The translations under genes and the position numbers were made by a program. From NCBI GenBank assembly GCA_916613615.1, contig OU744726.1, positions 68,406,764-68,470,763 on the forward strand: DNA of 64,000 nt. The letters are read 5' to 3'. Shown piece after piece: positions 1-11,257 of the stretch. Source of the stretch: Steromphala cineraria (taxonomy: Eukaryota > Mollusca > Gastropoda > Trochida > Trochidae). Numbering within the stretch: the first letter of the stretch is position 1; each line of letters opens with the position of its first letter. The notes beneath the pieces are model-generated. The model had not been told where the DNA came from and searched no databases. It worked only from the letters and a program-made list of their open reading frames with translations.

Positions 1-423
1 CCCTTTATCAGCCTTTTTAATGATGATTTCATTGTTGTTTTTTAGGCGATTTATAGCTTCCCGTTCTAACTTGGTGATGTTGTTACGGTGGAATTTTTTA
101 TCTTCTAATTTGAAGAAGTCATTGGTAACTGCATTAAAAAACGCTTATAGACTGTGATCGTTTGAGTAAGGTGGATTCCATTTACGTTTTGGACCCAATT
201 TTTTGTCTAACACCGGAGTGGTATTATTATTTGGAAAATCATGAAAAAAATGAGAGATTTTCATTTTTCTAAAGAATGCTTTTAAGTCTGAAAAAGTTGG
301 ACTTTTGTTACCTATAGCCGGTGTAGGACTAAAAGTTAGACCCTTATTGAGCAGGCTAATCTCGCTTTGACTTAGTTGGTAATCAGAGAGATTAACAACG
401 AACAAATTGTTTGAGTTTGACAT
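1..423 (-). pseudogene. Penelope-like element reverse transcriptase, N-terminal fragment, broken
   Basis: Reading from an ATG at 423, the minus strand encodes VVNLSDYQLSQ, then LLNKGLTFSPTP, then DLKAFFRKMK and WNPPYSNDHSL. After one in-frame TAA (147-145) the same frame continues to the window edge through a lysine/asparagine-rich stretch ending IIIKKADKG. The order NLS..L..E..LL.KGL.F.PTP, then a charged helix, then WNPP, then I.KADKG is what I know from the region before the catalytic palm motifs of Penelope-like retroelements (Neptune/Poseidon type). The catalytic YADD region and any GIY-YIG endonuclease would lie beyond base 1 and cannot be seen. The internal stop, without a frameshift, suggests a decayed copy or a suppressed codon. 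The exact clade is not decidable here. Confidence 0.6.
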
Positions 424-982
424 TTTAATGATGCAAACTAATTGTGGAGAAATTAGTTGAGAGATCTGCAGAGTTGTTGAGATCAAGAGTGCGGGTGATG
501 AGCTGCATAGCATCCCGGATACTCTTATTTATACTCTTTGGTCCCCCCATTAACGCCGGTATTTTAAAATTTCACGAAGATAACATTAAAGAGCCACTCC
601 ATGAGCTGTTAAGACTCAAATATGCAAAACTCTATCAATGGTGTCATTTTATCGGGAAGTACCAACTGTTTCTAAAATATCACATTAAAGCTAATCTGTT
701 TAGCATAGTGACAATACGAAGGTACAAAGTTGAGGTTGTGATAAAAAACATTAACATGAGCTATTTGGCCAATCATATTTTTAGAAAACTTATCTGAAGC
801 AGAACGAAGGGCAATGAGGAGTTGGTAACATTTAATAGTTAATATAATTACAGGAAGTATAATGTTAATCAGATGTATCATATCAAAGCAAAAGAATATT
901 AATATGTCATGAAACTCAATTAATTTACCGGATATACCTTTTAAATGGAGGCCCTTGTCTTTCAGCCCTAATGAAAGAAAAA
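424..982. other. Unassigned AT-rich sequence
   Basis: Short open frames on both strands (444-797 plus, 672-1010 minus) have no recognisable domain and look like chance. The part next to 423 may be the 5' region of the Penelope-like element. Confidence 0.3.
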
Positions 983-1210
983 AAATAGAGCCGTAGACTC
1001 TGTAGCTCATCAGGCATCATAAAAAGTTTGCTTTATACAGGCCAGATAAGCTAAAAATGAAACTGATGTTACCTTTTGCAAGAAAACTTATTTAAAAAAT
1101 AGAGCCATTGGCTCTGTAGCTCATCAGGCATCATATCAAGTTTGCTTTATACAGGCAAGATGAGCTAAAAATGAAACTGATGTTACCTATTGCAAGAAAA
1201 CCTATAAAAA
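983..1210. repeat. Two direct copies (about 113 bp) of a hairpin-bearing repeat end
   Basis: Copies begin near 983 and 1097 and share agctcatcaggcatcat, tttgctttatacaggc and gaaactgatgttacc. Each starts with a small inverted repeat (agagcc...ggctct in the second copy). The same hairpin plus tgagctacagagcc recurs inverted at 18970-19010, so this is the terminus of a dispersed repeat family. Confidence 0.6.
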
Positions 1211-1219
1211 TATTACAAA

Positions 1220-4200
1220 ACAAATGTATTATTATTCAACACTTTTTAGATCGCCAAAATCAGACACTGAAAGAAGTCCACACTAAAATATCCAAGGAGA
1301 AATAAATTTGCCATAGACTGTCATCTAATGGAGAAAAATAGGTTTTTAAGATTGTGACCCCTGTGACCCTATTTGGGGTCATGGGGTCACAAAAACCTAC
1401 AGTTTAGAATCCCAATTGGCCAAGGAGTCTACATGCAGTCTTTCAGCTCAATAGACCTTTAGGAGCTAAAGATGATGAAAATAGGTTTTTAAGGTTGTGA
1501 CCCCTGTGACCCTATTTGGGGTCATGGGGTCACGAAATCAACAATTTAGAATCCCCATTGGCCAAGGAGTCTGCACATATAATTTTTAAATCTCTACTCC
1601 TTTTGGAACTGGAGAAGAAGATGAAAATAGGTATTTAAGGTTGTGACCCCTGTGACTCTATTTGGGGTCACAGGGTCACCAAAGTTACAAATTGGAATCC
1701 CCATTGGCCAAGGAGTCTGCACATATCATTTTCAACTCTCTAGTCCTTCTGGAACTGGAGAAGAAGATGAAAATAGGTTTTTAAAGTTGTGACCCCTGTG
1801 ACCCTATTTGGGGTCATGGGGTCACGAAATCTACAATTAAGAATCCCCATTGGCCAAGGAGTCTGCACATATCATTTTCAATTCTCTAGTCCTTTTAGAA
1901 CACGAGAAGAAAATGAAAATAGGTTTTTAAGGTTGTGACCCCTGTGACCCTATTTGGGGTCATGGGGTCACGACATCTACTATTAAGAATCCTGATTGGC
2001 CAAGGAGTCTGCACATATAATTTTTAACTCTCTAGACCTTTTAGAACTGGAGAAGAAGATGAAAATAGGTTTTTAAGGTTGTGACCCCTGTGACCCTATT
2101 TGGGGTCATGGGGTCACGACATCTACAATTTAGAATCCCCATTGGCCAAGGAGTCTGCACATATCGTTTTTAACTCTCTAGTCCTTTTAAAACTGGAGAA
2201 GAAGATGAAAATAGGTTTTTAAGGTTGTGACCCCTGTGACCCTATTTGGGGTCACAGGGTCACCAAAGTTACAAATTAGAATCCCCATTGTCCAAGGAGT
2301 CTGCACATATAATTTTTAACTCTCTACTCCTTTTGGAACTGGAGAAGAAGATGAAAATAGGTATTTAAGGTTGTGACCCCTGTGACTCTATTTGGGGTCA
2401 CAGGGTCACCAAAGTTACAAATTGGAATCCCCATTGGCCAAGGAGTCTGCACATATCATTTTTAACTCTCTAGTCCTTCTGGAACTGGAGAAGAAGATGA
2501 AAATAGGTTTTTAAAGTTGTGACCCCTGTGACCCTATTTGGGGTCACAGGGTCACCAAAGTTACAAATTAGAATCTCCATTGTCCAAGGAGTCTGCACAT
2601 ATAATTTTTAACTCTCTAATCCTTTTGGAACTGGAGAAGAAGATGAAAATAGGTATTTAAGGTTGTGACCCCTGTGACCCTATTTTGGGTCACAGGGTCA
2701 CCAAAGTTACAAATTAGAATCTCCATTGGCCAAGGAGTCTGCACATATCATTTTTAACTCTCTAGTCCTTTTGGAACTGGAGAAGAAGATGAAAATAGGT
2801 ATTTAAGGTTGTGACCCTTGTGACTCTATTTGGGGTCACAGGGTCACCAAATTTCCAAATTGGAATCCCCATTGGCCAAGGAGTCTGCACATATAATTTT
2901 TAACTCTCTAGTCCTTCTGGAACTGGAGAAGAAGATGAAAATAGGTTTTTAAAGTTGTGACCCCTGTGACCCTATTTGGGGTCACAGGGTCACCAAAGTT
3001 ACAAATTAGAATCTCCATTGTCCAAGGAGTCTGCACATATAATTTTTAACTCTCTACTCCTTTTGGAACTGGAGAAGAAGATGAAAATAGGTATTTAAGG
3101 TTGTGACCCCTGTGACCCTATTTGGGGTCACAGGGTCACCAAAGTTACAAATTGGAATCCCCATTGGCCAAGGAGTCTGCACATATCATTTTTAACTCTC
3201 TAGTCCTTCTGGAACTGGAGAAGAAGATGAAAATAGGTTTTTAAAGTTGTGACCCCTGTGACCCTATTTGGGGTCACAGGGTCACCAAAGTTACAAATAA
3301 GAATCTCCATTGTCCAAGGAGTCTGCACATATAATTTTTAACTCTCTACTCCTTTTGGAACTGGAGAAGAAGATGAAAATAGGTATTTAAGGTTGTGACC
3401 CCTGTGACCCTATTTGGGGTCACAGGGTCACCAAAGTTACAAATTGGAATCCCCATTGGCCAAGGAGTCTGCACATATCATTTTTAACTCTCTAGTCCTT
3501 CTGGAACTGGAGAAGAAGATGAAAATAGGTTTTTAAAGTTGTGACCCCTGTGACCCTATTTGGGGTCACAGGGTCACCAAAGTTACAAATTAGAATCTCC
3601 ATTGTCCAAGGAGTCTGCACATATAATTTTTAACTCTCTAATCCTTTTGGAACTGGAGAAGAAGATGAAAATAGGTATTTAAGGTTGTGACCCCTGTGAC
3701 CCTATTTTGGGTCACAGGGTCACCAAAGTTACAAATTAGAATCTCCATTGGCCAAGGAGTCTGCACATATCATTTTTAATTCTCTAGTCCTTTTGGAACT
3801 GGAGAAGAAGATGAAAATAGGTATTTAAGGTTGTGACCCTTGTGACTCTATTTGGGGTCACAGGGTCACCAAATTTCCAAATTGGAATCCCCATTGGCCA
3901 AGGAGTCTGCACATATCATTTTTAACTCTCTAGTCCTTCTGGAACTGGAGAAGAAGATGAAAATAGGTTTTTAAAGTTGTGACCCCTGTGACCCTATTTG
4001 GGGTCATGGGGTCACGAAATCTACAATTAAGAATCCCCATTGTCCAAGGAGTCTGCACATATAATTTTTAACTCTCTACTCCTTTTGGAACTGGAGAAGA
4101 AGATGAAAATAGGTATTTAAGGTTGTGACCCCTGTGACCCTATTTGGGGTCACAGGGTCACCAAAGTTACAAATTGGAATCCCCATTGGCCAAGGAGTCT

Positions 4201-4800
4201 GCACATATCATTTTTAACTCTCTAGTCCTTCTGGAACTGGAGAAGAAGATGAAAATAGGTTTTTAAAGTTGTGACCCCTGTGACCCTATTTGGGGTCACA
4301 GGGTCACCAAAGTTACAAATTAGAATCTCCATTGTCCAAGGAGTCTGCACATATAATTTTTAACTCTCTACTCCTTTTGGAACTGGAGAAGAAGATGAAA
4401 ATAGGTATTTAAGGTTATGACCCCTGTGACCCTATTTGGGGTCACAGGGTCACCAAAGTTACAAATTGGAATCCCCATTGGCCAAGGAGTCTGCACATAT
4501 CATTTTTAACTCTCTAGTCCTTCAGGAACTGGAGAAGAAGATGAAAATAGGTTTTTAAAGTTGTGACCCCTGTGACCCTATTTGGGGTCACAGGGTCACC
4601 AAAGTTACAAATTAGAATCTCCATATGCTAAGGTACTTGTACACAAAATTTCAGCTCTCTAATGTGTATGGTTCATGAGGAGAAGTCGAAAGTGTCAAAA
4701 GTTTACGGACGGACGGACGACGGACGGACGACGGACGACGGACGGACGCCGGACGACGGGCCATGCCATAAGCCCATCTGGACTTTCAGTCCTGATGAGC
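1220..4800 (+). repeat. Composite element 1 with a 146-bp satellite core (about 22 units)
   Basis: A unique left flank (1220-1345) leads into a tandem array. The marker word ctgcacatat falls at 1571, 1717, 1863, 2009, 2155, 2301, 2447 and on to 4491, always 146 bases apart, giving 20 intervals without net indel. Each unit holds gtgacccctgtgaccc and, inverted, ggggtcacagggtcac, then gccaaggagtctgcac and ctggagaagaagatg. Two monomer types alternate in places (ggtatttaagg versus ggtttttaaag), and a 1022-bp block (7 units) is repeated (marker 2811 and 3833). The array ends in a diverged unit, a GGAC microsatellite (4707-4760) and a hairpin tail (gcccatctggac). Unique flank plus 150-160 bp core is the plan of bivalve pearl-type non-autonomous elements; membership is inferred. 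Confidence 0.8.
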
Positions 4801-4802
4801 TA

Positions 4803-6290
4803 AAAATTACAAAACAAATGTAACGATTTCGGAATATATTTCCATACCCAAATGATTTATTATAATTCAACACTTTCTAGATCGCCAATATTAGACAGTG
4901 AAAGAAGTCCACACTAAAATATCCAAGGAGAAATAAATTTGCCATAGACTGTCATCTAATAGAGAAAAATAGGTTTTTAGGATTGTGACCCCTGTGACCC
5001 TATTTGGGGTCATGGGGTCACGAAACCTACAGTTTAGAATCTCAATTGGCCAAGGAGTCTACACGCAGTCTTTCAGCTCAAAGACCTTTTGGAACTGAAG
5101 ATGATGATGAAAATAATGATGAAAACCCTTATTGGGGTCATGGGGTCACGAAATCTACAATTTAAAATCCCCATTGGCCAAGGAGTCTGCACATATAATT
5201 TCAGCTCTCTAGACCTTTTGGAACTTGAGAAGAAGATGAATATAGGTTTTTAAGGTATAGGTCCAAGGAGTCTGCACATATGATATCATTTTTAACTCTC
5301 TACTCCTTTTGGAACTGGAGAAGAAGATGAGAATTGGTTTTTAAGGTTGTGACCCCTGTGACCCTATTTGGGGTCATGGGGTCACGAAATCTACAATTAA
5401 GAATCCCCATTGGCCAAGGAGTCTGCACATATCATTTTCAATTCTCTAGTCCTTTTAGAACACGAGAAGAAAATGAAAATAGGTTTTTAAGGTTGTGACC
5501 CCTGTGACCCTATTTGGGGTCATGGGGTCACGACATCTACTATTAAGAATCCTGATTGGCCAAGGAGTCTGCACATATCATTTTTAATTCTCTAGTCCTT
5601 TTAGAACTGGAGAAGAAGATGAAAATAGGTTTTTAAGGTTGTGACCCCTGTGACCCTATTTGGGGTCATGGGGTCACGACATCTACAATTAAGAATCCTG
5701 ATTGGCCAAGGAGTCTGCACATATCATTTTCAATTCTCTAGTCCTTTTAGAACTGGAGAAGAAGATGAAAATAGGTTTATAAGGTTGTTACCCCTGTGAC
5801 CCTATTTGGGGTCATGGGGTCACCAAAGTTACAAATTAGAATCTCCATTGTCCAAGGAGTCTGCACATATCATTTTTAACTCTCTACTCCTTTTGGAACT
5901 GGAGAAGAAGATGAAAATAGGTTTTTAAGGTTGTGACCCCTGTGACCCTATTTGGGGTCACCGGGTCACCAAAGTTACAAATTAGAATCTCCATTGTCCA
6001 AGGAGTCTGCACATATCATTTTTAACTCTCTACTCCTTGGAAATGGAGAAGAAGATGAAAATAGGTTTTTAAAGTTGTGACCCCTGTGACCCTATTTGGG
6101 GTCATGGGGTCACCAAAGTTACAAATTAGAATCTCCATATGCTAAGGTACCTGTACACAAAATTTCAGCTCTCTAGTGTGTATGGTTCATGAGGAGAAGT
6201 CGAAAGTGTCAAAAGTTTATGGACGGACGGACGCCGGACGACGAGCCATGCCATAAGCCCATTTGGACTTTCAGTCCTGATGAGCTAATA
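4803..6290 (+). repeat. Composite element 2, second copy with about 8 satellite units
   Basis: The left flank (4855-4970) repeats that of element 1 (aagtccacactaaaatatcc, gccatagactgtcatc). The core has the same 146-bp spacing (5423, 5569, 5715, 5861, 6007) after an irregular stretch at 5100-5300. It ends with the same ctaaggtac, tcatgaggagaagtcg, GGAC microsatellite and gcccatttggac tail. The two elements lie head to tail almost without spacer, so they are a tandem duplication or two insertions at one site. Confidence 0.75.
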
Positions 6291-6542
6291 AATGTCAAAA
6301 TAAAGATTTTGAACTCTTTTATTGAATAAATAGAAAATTCAAATGATATAGCCATGATTCATAACTTATTCATTATTTACACATAGATAAATAATAAAAA
6401 AACATATCTTTCAAAGAAAATGTTGAGCTATACTTAATTCATCAACTTGTCATTAAATGTTTGCAATTGTTGCCTAAAAGATTAATGATTTTAAAAAACA
6501 TATATGAATATGAAACTTTAAATATGAAGCATGACACATTAC

Positions 6543-6925
6543 CGTATTCGTCCTAATAAGCGCCCCCTCCCTAATAAGCGCCCCCTATTACAAATTTCCA
6601 TATAACAGAGCCCCCCCCTCATACGTAAAATGGCCTACCTCTACTGCTTTTCAAATAGAGTCCGAAGTCACTGTATTAGTTTATCCGGGCCTGTGAATGT
6701 GTAGTTGCACTGAATTTCCACGATCGACCTACTTTCATTCTCGTTCAGAATCCCGACAAGTGCTAGTTTCGCTTGTCTATAACGTATTCCTAATAAGCGT
6801 TATTACACTAGTTTAATATTGTCGTAAATATTACACTGTTGTATCAGTGTCTCGAATACACGCCGGGGGTAAAGGGGGTCTGAAAAAATACACGCCGGGG
6901 GCGTCTATTCGAGGAAATAAGGTAC
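6543..6925. mobile_element. MITE-like element with accgtatt...gaggaaataaggt ends
   Basis: The left end accgtattcgtcctaataag and the right end cgtctattcgaggaaataag are imperfect inverted repeats of the family also seen at 13095-13189 and 15778-15993. Internal words tacacgccgggggt resemble those of the 15.8 kb copy. Confidence 0.55.
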
Positions 6926-8095
6926 TTCCAGGAAGACATGTATTTTGTATCAAATTGATGAGAAAGATTAATGGCTGACATCATCAGTAAGAACTGATAT
7001 GGAAGGTTATGTAAATAGCATAAATGGAATTGACTTTTGAGTATAGGTTACTTTATACAAATACTTAAATACTATAAAAATACTAATGCAGGCAGAAAGA
7101 CAGATTGGACTTGATAATACATAAAAGAGAACATATATATCTAGTTTTCTTTTAATCAGTAAATGATTTTGTATTCATTCAAAGTAAGGCGATTGTTCCA
7201 TATTTTTTTTAAGTCAATAAACACATATTTGGCATTTTGGCATATATATATGATTTGAAATAATATCAAATCTATCAAAGCCAATTACATGTCATGAGAT
7301 TCAGTTAATCTCTCTTCACACTAGCATCTATATTCACAAGATTATGTCGTCAAGCTTATTCTGCATATAGTAATTTCTCTATTAATTCAACCCTTAAATT
7401 TTCAAAAGATTTACAGAAAATGTGTATGGTTCAACTAATTTCACTTTTGGTGGCTCATTTGGTACTATGGTTGAAATATTAGATACATATCAGGAAGTTA
7501 TATTATATATAATTAATACATAGTTTCCATAGATGACCACATAAAAATGCCATAGTTATCGTAATGAATATATTATTAATTGATTACTGCAGCAGATTAC
7601 TGCAGAGAAAATAACACATAGCAATTATTAATTTTATTTTTGCAAATTAACCCTTTATTTTCAGCAGTGGTTGAATCACAGGAACATAAACTATTGGCAG
7701 TTGGTTGAATTTTTAGATGTGTTTTGAATTTGTGACCTCAGTGGTTGAATTATTGGAGATGTCGAATTAATAGAGAAATTTCGGTAATCAATGATAATGC
7801 AAACAATATTACCAAACATCATTTACTTTAGGAATATATTTCGGCATTCGTGGATAATTACTGTTTAACAGCCCAATTGGGCAAAATCTTAGCCATTAGC
7901 AGCCTTACTCATTAAGAATACTTAAAAAGTTTGACAATTGGCATGCTATCAGCTAATAATTGAGATCAATTTCATATCATCTCAGATTAGAAGTAGAGGT
8001 GATATGACTTCCTCTAAGATGTACTGACCCTATAAATATTGAAATTAGATACAAACAAATAAATAAATAAATTTCATTTATGTCATGCATATATG
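6926..8095. other. Unassigned AT-rich intergenic sequence
   Basis: No open frame longer than chance, no RNA gene and no clear repeat border was seen. It contains long A/T runs only. Confidence 0.3.
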
Positions 8096-8570
8096 CAGGG
8101 TTTAAATAAGCACTAGTCCAGTAGCCCATTGAGGTGTAACGATACAGATTTTACACGATACAATACGTATCTCATAGTGATACGATTCAAAACGACACAC
8201 ATCACAATAAGCTATTTCAAGGTTATGACAAAATAAGACATTAATTTTTCATAAATCCTGAATTTTAAGGGAAAATAAGCCATTTATAAGTCAATGATAC
8301 ATATCAGAGAATGTATCACGATATGTGTATTGTCAGATTAAGTATCACGATTCACCAATACGACGATGTATCGTCACACCTCTAGTCGCCCATAGCTAGT
8401 AGAAATAATTAATGCTTGGCTAGTAAATATAAGTCCAATTAAAGGACTAAATAAATTCTCTGAGAATATGTTCATATCAATGTGATAGGCTAGCTGAAAT
8501 GTTTTTTTTGCAAAAAGTTTAAGAAAGGCAATAGTCCAAATGGTAAGTAATTTGATACAGATAAGACTGT
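8096..8570 (+). mobile_element. Dispersed TIR element, family A, interrupted copy
   Basis: The left end cagggtttaaataagcac and the internal words (agtagccca, agctagtag, gagaatatgttcatatc) match the intact copy at 24501-24719. A second MITE (8129-8384) is inserted in it. The right terminus is decayed, so the end coordinate is approximate. Confidence 0.6.
8129..8384. mobile_element. 256-bp hAT-like MITE nested in a family A element
   Basis: The ends ttgaggtgtaacgatac and (reverse complement) tagaggtgtgacgatac are inverted repeats. The flanks gtagccca (8121-8128) and gtcgccca (8385-8392) are an 8-bp target duplication with one mismatch. The uninterrupted sequence gtagcccatggctag is present at 24.5 kb. 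An 8-bp duplication is typical of hAT elements. Confidence 0.8.
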
Positions 8571-8727
8571 TTATGAAATCTGTATGCATTCATATAATTC
8601 AAAACCTGGTCTTCTCAATTACACTATCTGTAAGCATTCAAATAATTCAAAACTTGGTCTTCCCATTGACACTATCTGTATGCATTCATGTAATTCATAA
8701 CAAATTTTACATGGCAGAACAAATAAG

Positions 8728-9492
8728 CAGTGTTCGAAATAAGCGTAGGCCCGTAGGCCCATGGGCCCCGACACCGACAGTTATTCACAAGGGCCCACAG
8801 TTTTCAATATCTTCAGGTCCTTACAGACTCAGTTTTTTTAAATGATACTGTTCCTTTCTTAGAATCCTTAGAAGACATATTTCCCTGTTAAACCCCCCAT
8901 TACTAACACTCTAAACTGATAACAGCGTTGTGTTTTTATAACATACTGATACCAAGAATATTATTTTAGAATAGGTCAAATCAGTACTGCTAATGAATGT
9001 GACAGTTTCGGAGTTGGGCCAACAGTTTTTCCTATCTGCGGGTCCTAATTGACAAGCAGTTTTTGGATGCTTATTTCTAGAGATGTCACGATACACCGAT
9101 GCATCCATGCATTGTCCTGGTACAGTTCATGATACAATACACGATACAGTCATCTGTATCGTGATACAAATTTAATGTGAATATCGTTAACTTTTTTGTG
9201 AATATCACAAATCAAGTCAAGAAATCCAGAGTTGGTTGAATCATTTGTAAAGATAGCTTTTATATAGCATTAAATGACTTTTAGTTTTTCATGAAGAAGT
9301 TGTATTCAGATGCTGGTTACTAAGATAAGTCTCTTTAGGAATATTAAATTTAGATCCCTGAATTTTTATCTCGGCGTAATAATGTCGCATTTAGTGTATC
9401 GTGATATGTATCGTATTGTGACCTCAGTATCATGATACGTATTGTATCGCAAGGAACCTGTATCGTGACATGCCTACTTATTTCAAACACTG
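8728..9492 (+). mobile_element. Family B hAT-like element (358 bp when the nested insert is removed)
   Basis: The left end cagtgttcgaaataagc and the right end cttatttcaaacactg are inverted repeats. The element is flanked by a perfect 8-bp duplication caaataag (8720-8727 and 9493-9500). It is interrupted near its right end by another MITE at 9078-9476. A partial inverted copy lies at 32690-33177. Confidence 0.85.
9078..9476. mobile_element. 399-bp hAT-like MITE nested in the family B element
   Basis: The ends tagagatgtcacgataca and (reverse complement) taggcatgtcacgataca are inverted repeats. The flanks cttatttc at 9070-9077 and 9477-9484 are a perfect 8-bp target duplication. Several cgatac/gtatcg words inside make it foldback-prone. 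It lies about 140 bp downstream of the YOD1 stop codon and may be in that gene's 3' UTR. Confidence 0.88.
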
Positions 9493-9613
9493 CAAATAAG
9501 CAATACATTAATAAACCTGATTTATAAATAACTGATTTACTATTTACATTTACTCTTTTCGCACCTAGTGAGATACAACTCACACCCAATCAGAATGTTT
9601 GAGAAAATACTGT

Positions 9614-10549
9614 CTAAAATTGACCAAAATTTATATGTCCAGTCCGTTTGGCATGAACTTGAGCTTCATCCGTACCTACGAGCCCAGTTTGACAAATGAG
9701 GCACCGAAGGGTAAATCTAGTTACATCAGTAAAGAGTCCACTGGCTTTGGCTTCAGCAGCAAGCTCCATAGCCTGAGCAAATACAAACTCATCGGAGGAG
9801 TGAAATCTTGTTTCAATGGGTTTGCTTGTGTCTGTTGGTTCTAGGATGAGAGCATCGTAGTGGACACCATCATAGATTAGAAGAACTCTTTCAGGATAGT
9901 CCATGTCCTCACCAAACCGATCAATTCTTCCAGTTTGAGTATCAACAACATCGATTTCAACTTCGTAATAGCGTGAGAGAATGGAAAGTTCGATTCCACC
10001 ACCCCATGAGTTATCGTCAAGAATCCAACGACAATAGTTCTTGTTTGGTTTTCCGAGGAATGCTGTGTTGTAATACTCCGGGTCTTTCTCGACTTGTTGA
10101 ACTATCAGATGACGCATTGCCTTAGCACAGGATGTATCAACAGTTCCATCAGTCATGACGGTATTGATACTTGTGAAGAGACAGGAGTTATTAGCAGGGA
10201 CAACTTTACGAATAAGCATCCCCTTGACATCTGAGAGTAGCTGGGACTGTAAGGCTCTGTCTACTCTCTGCTGTTTCAGGATCTGTGAGCCTTTGTCTTC
10301 CTCTATGATCAGATTGTCACCAGAGTGGAATGGCATCTCGGCAATTTCTTTTGAATCATCAGAAACATCAATGATTTTGGGAGGAAATCCTTGTCGTATT
10401 TTAATCTTTTCTTTAGGGATGGTGGACAAATCCGAGATGACCTGCTTCAGTCTCCCAACTGTTGTGCCGTACGTCAGGTCCGTCAGATAGTGTTGTCCAT
10501 TTGGAGCTTTGCATCGCAGTTGGATCGGCTTGTTGCCAAGGTTGGCCAT
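9614..10549 (-). CDS. YOD1: OTU-family deubiquitinase YOD1/OTU1-like (ubiquitin thioesterase)
   Basis: This is a 311-residue protein. YOD1/OTU1 removes ubiquitin chains from clients of the p97/VCP segregase, notably in ER-associated degradation. Residues 8-85 form the UBX-like p97-binding domain (IQLRCKAPNG, GDNLIIEED). Residues about 110-235 are the OTU domain with catalytic Cys123 (NNSCLFTS) and His230 (IYDGVHYD), plus the family hallmarks DDNSWGGGIELSIL and VVDTQTGRIDRFGED. The C-terminus is a C2H2 zinc finger (Cys283, Cys286, His299, His305; HAKRTGH). I chose ATG at 10549: just upstream the minus strand reads tttttttgtttccag then aaaaagATGG, a good acceptor six bases before the ATG, so an in-frame ATG further upstream (10582) lies in intron. 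One oddity: the residue three before the catalytic Cys is Asn120, where human YOD1 has Asp (D157). Length and domain order are otherwise complete. Confidence 0.95.
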   Translation of the reverse strand: MANLGNKPIQLRCKAPNGQHYLTDLTYGTTVGRLKQVISDLSTIPKEKIKIRQGFPPKIIDVSDDSKEIAEMPFHSGDNLIIEEDKGSQILKQQRVDRALQSQLLSDVKGMLIRKVVPANNSCLFTSINTVMTDGTVDTSCAKAMRHLIVQQVEKDPEYYNTAFLGKPNKNYCRWILDDNSWGGGIELSILSRYYEVEIDVVDTQTGRIDRFGEDMDYPERVLLIYDGVHYDALILEPTDTSKPIETRFHSSDEFVFAQAMELAAEAKASGLFTDVTRFTLRCLICQTGLVGTDEAQVHAKRTGHINFGQF

Positions 10550-11150
10550 CTTTTTCTGGAAACAAAAAAATTTCAGTGACATAGAATATCTTTCACAAAA
10601 TTTTATTTGGCCTTCATAAATCTGAAATATCCATAATATACTGTATACTTTTCAAATCAACTCACTTAACTTGCATATTCAGTGTTGAAATAACAAATAC
10701 ACTTGTATTATGACCTATTTATCACTGCCAAGTTGCCAACCCATACTTTTCTTTACTTTTTAATGTTCTAAATTCATTAATCTTTTTCTATGACAAACTA
10801 TAACTGATTATGACAATTATAATACCAATGCCTCATACTCTAAGTAAGCAAGGAGATATATATATATCTTTTGTCATGACAAAAAAATTTTGGAGCATAC
10901 CTCAAAACTCAAAGGCAAAATTGTAGCTGTGAAACATACACAGTAAATATGAACAGATGAATCAATAACAACTTCCCAGTATACGATGAAAAGCTATGAA
11001 AAAGGACTACCCAGTCCCTATTAAAGGGAGGACATTAGATATGCACTGGATCAGCCTTGGAATACCTCACCATGTGAGTGCTCATGACATGAATAGAGGA
11101 TATTATTTGAGTGTCCAATGACATACAGAGAGGATACTAAACTTAAAACG

Positions 11151-11257
11151 ACCTTCCATTTAATACTATTTTTTATTAAACGAGTTAATGATTTTCCATA
11201 AAACAAGCGATACCAAATTATTCACAAGTTCAATCAAAATAGTATTAAATGGAAGGA
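11151..11257. repeat. Foldback / MITE remnant
   Basis: The word ccttccatttaatactattt near 11152 is answered by its reverse complement aaatagtattaaatggaagg at 11237-11256, giving arms of about 20 bases around a 65-base loop. Confidence 0.6.

Noticed and set aside
1220..6290. CRISPR-like regularity of the 146-bp array
   Set aside because: The repeats are contiguous tandem units without unique spacers, in a eukaryotic context.
10550..10582. Upstream ATG of YOD1 (adds MSLKFFCFQKK)
   Set aside because: This stretch is a polypyrimidine tract plus cag on the minus strand, a splice acceptor, and so is most likely intronic.
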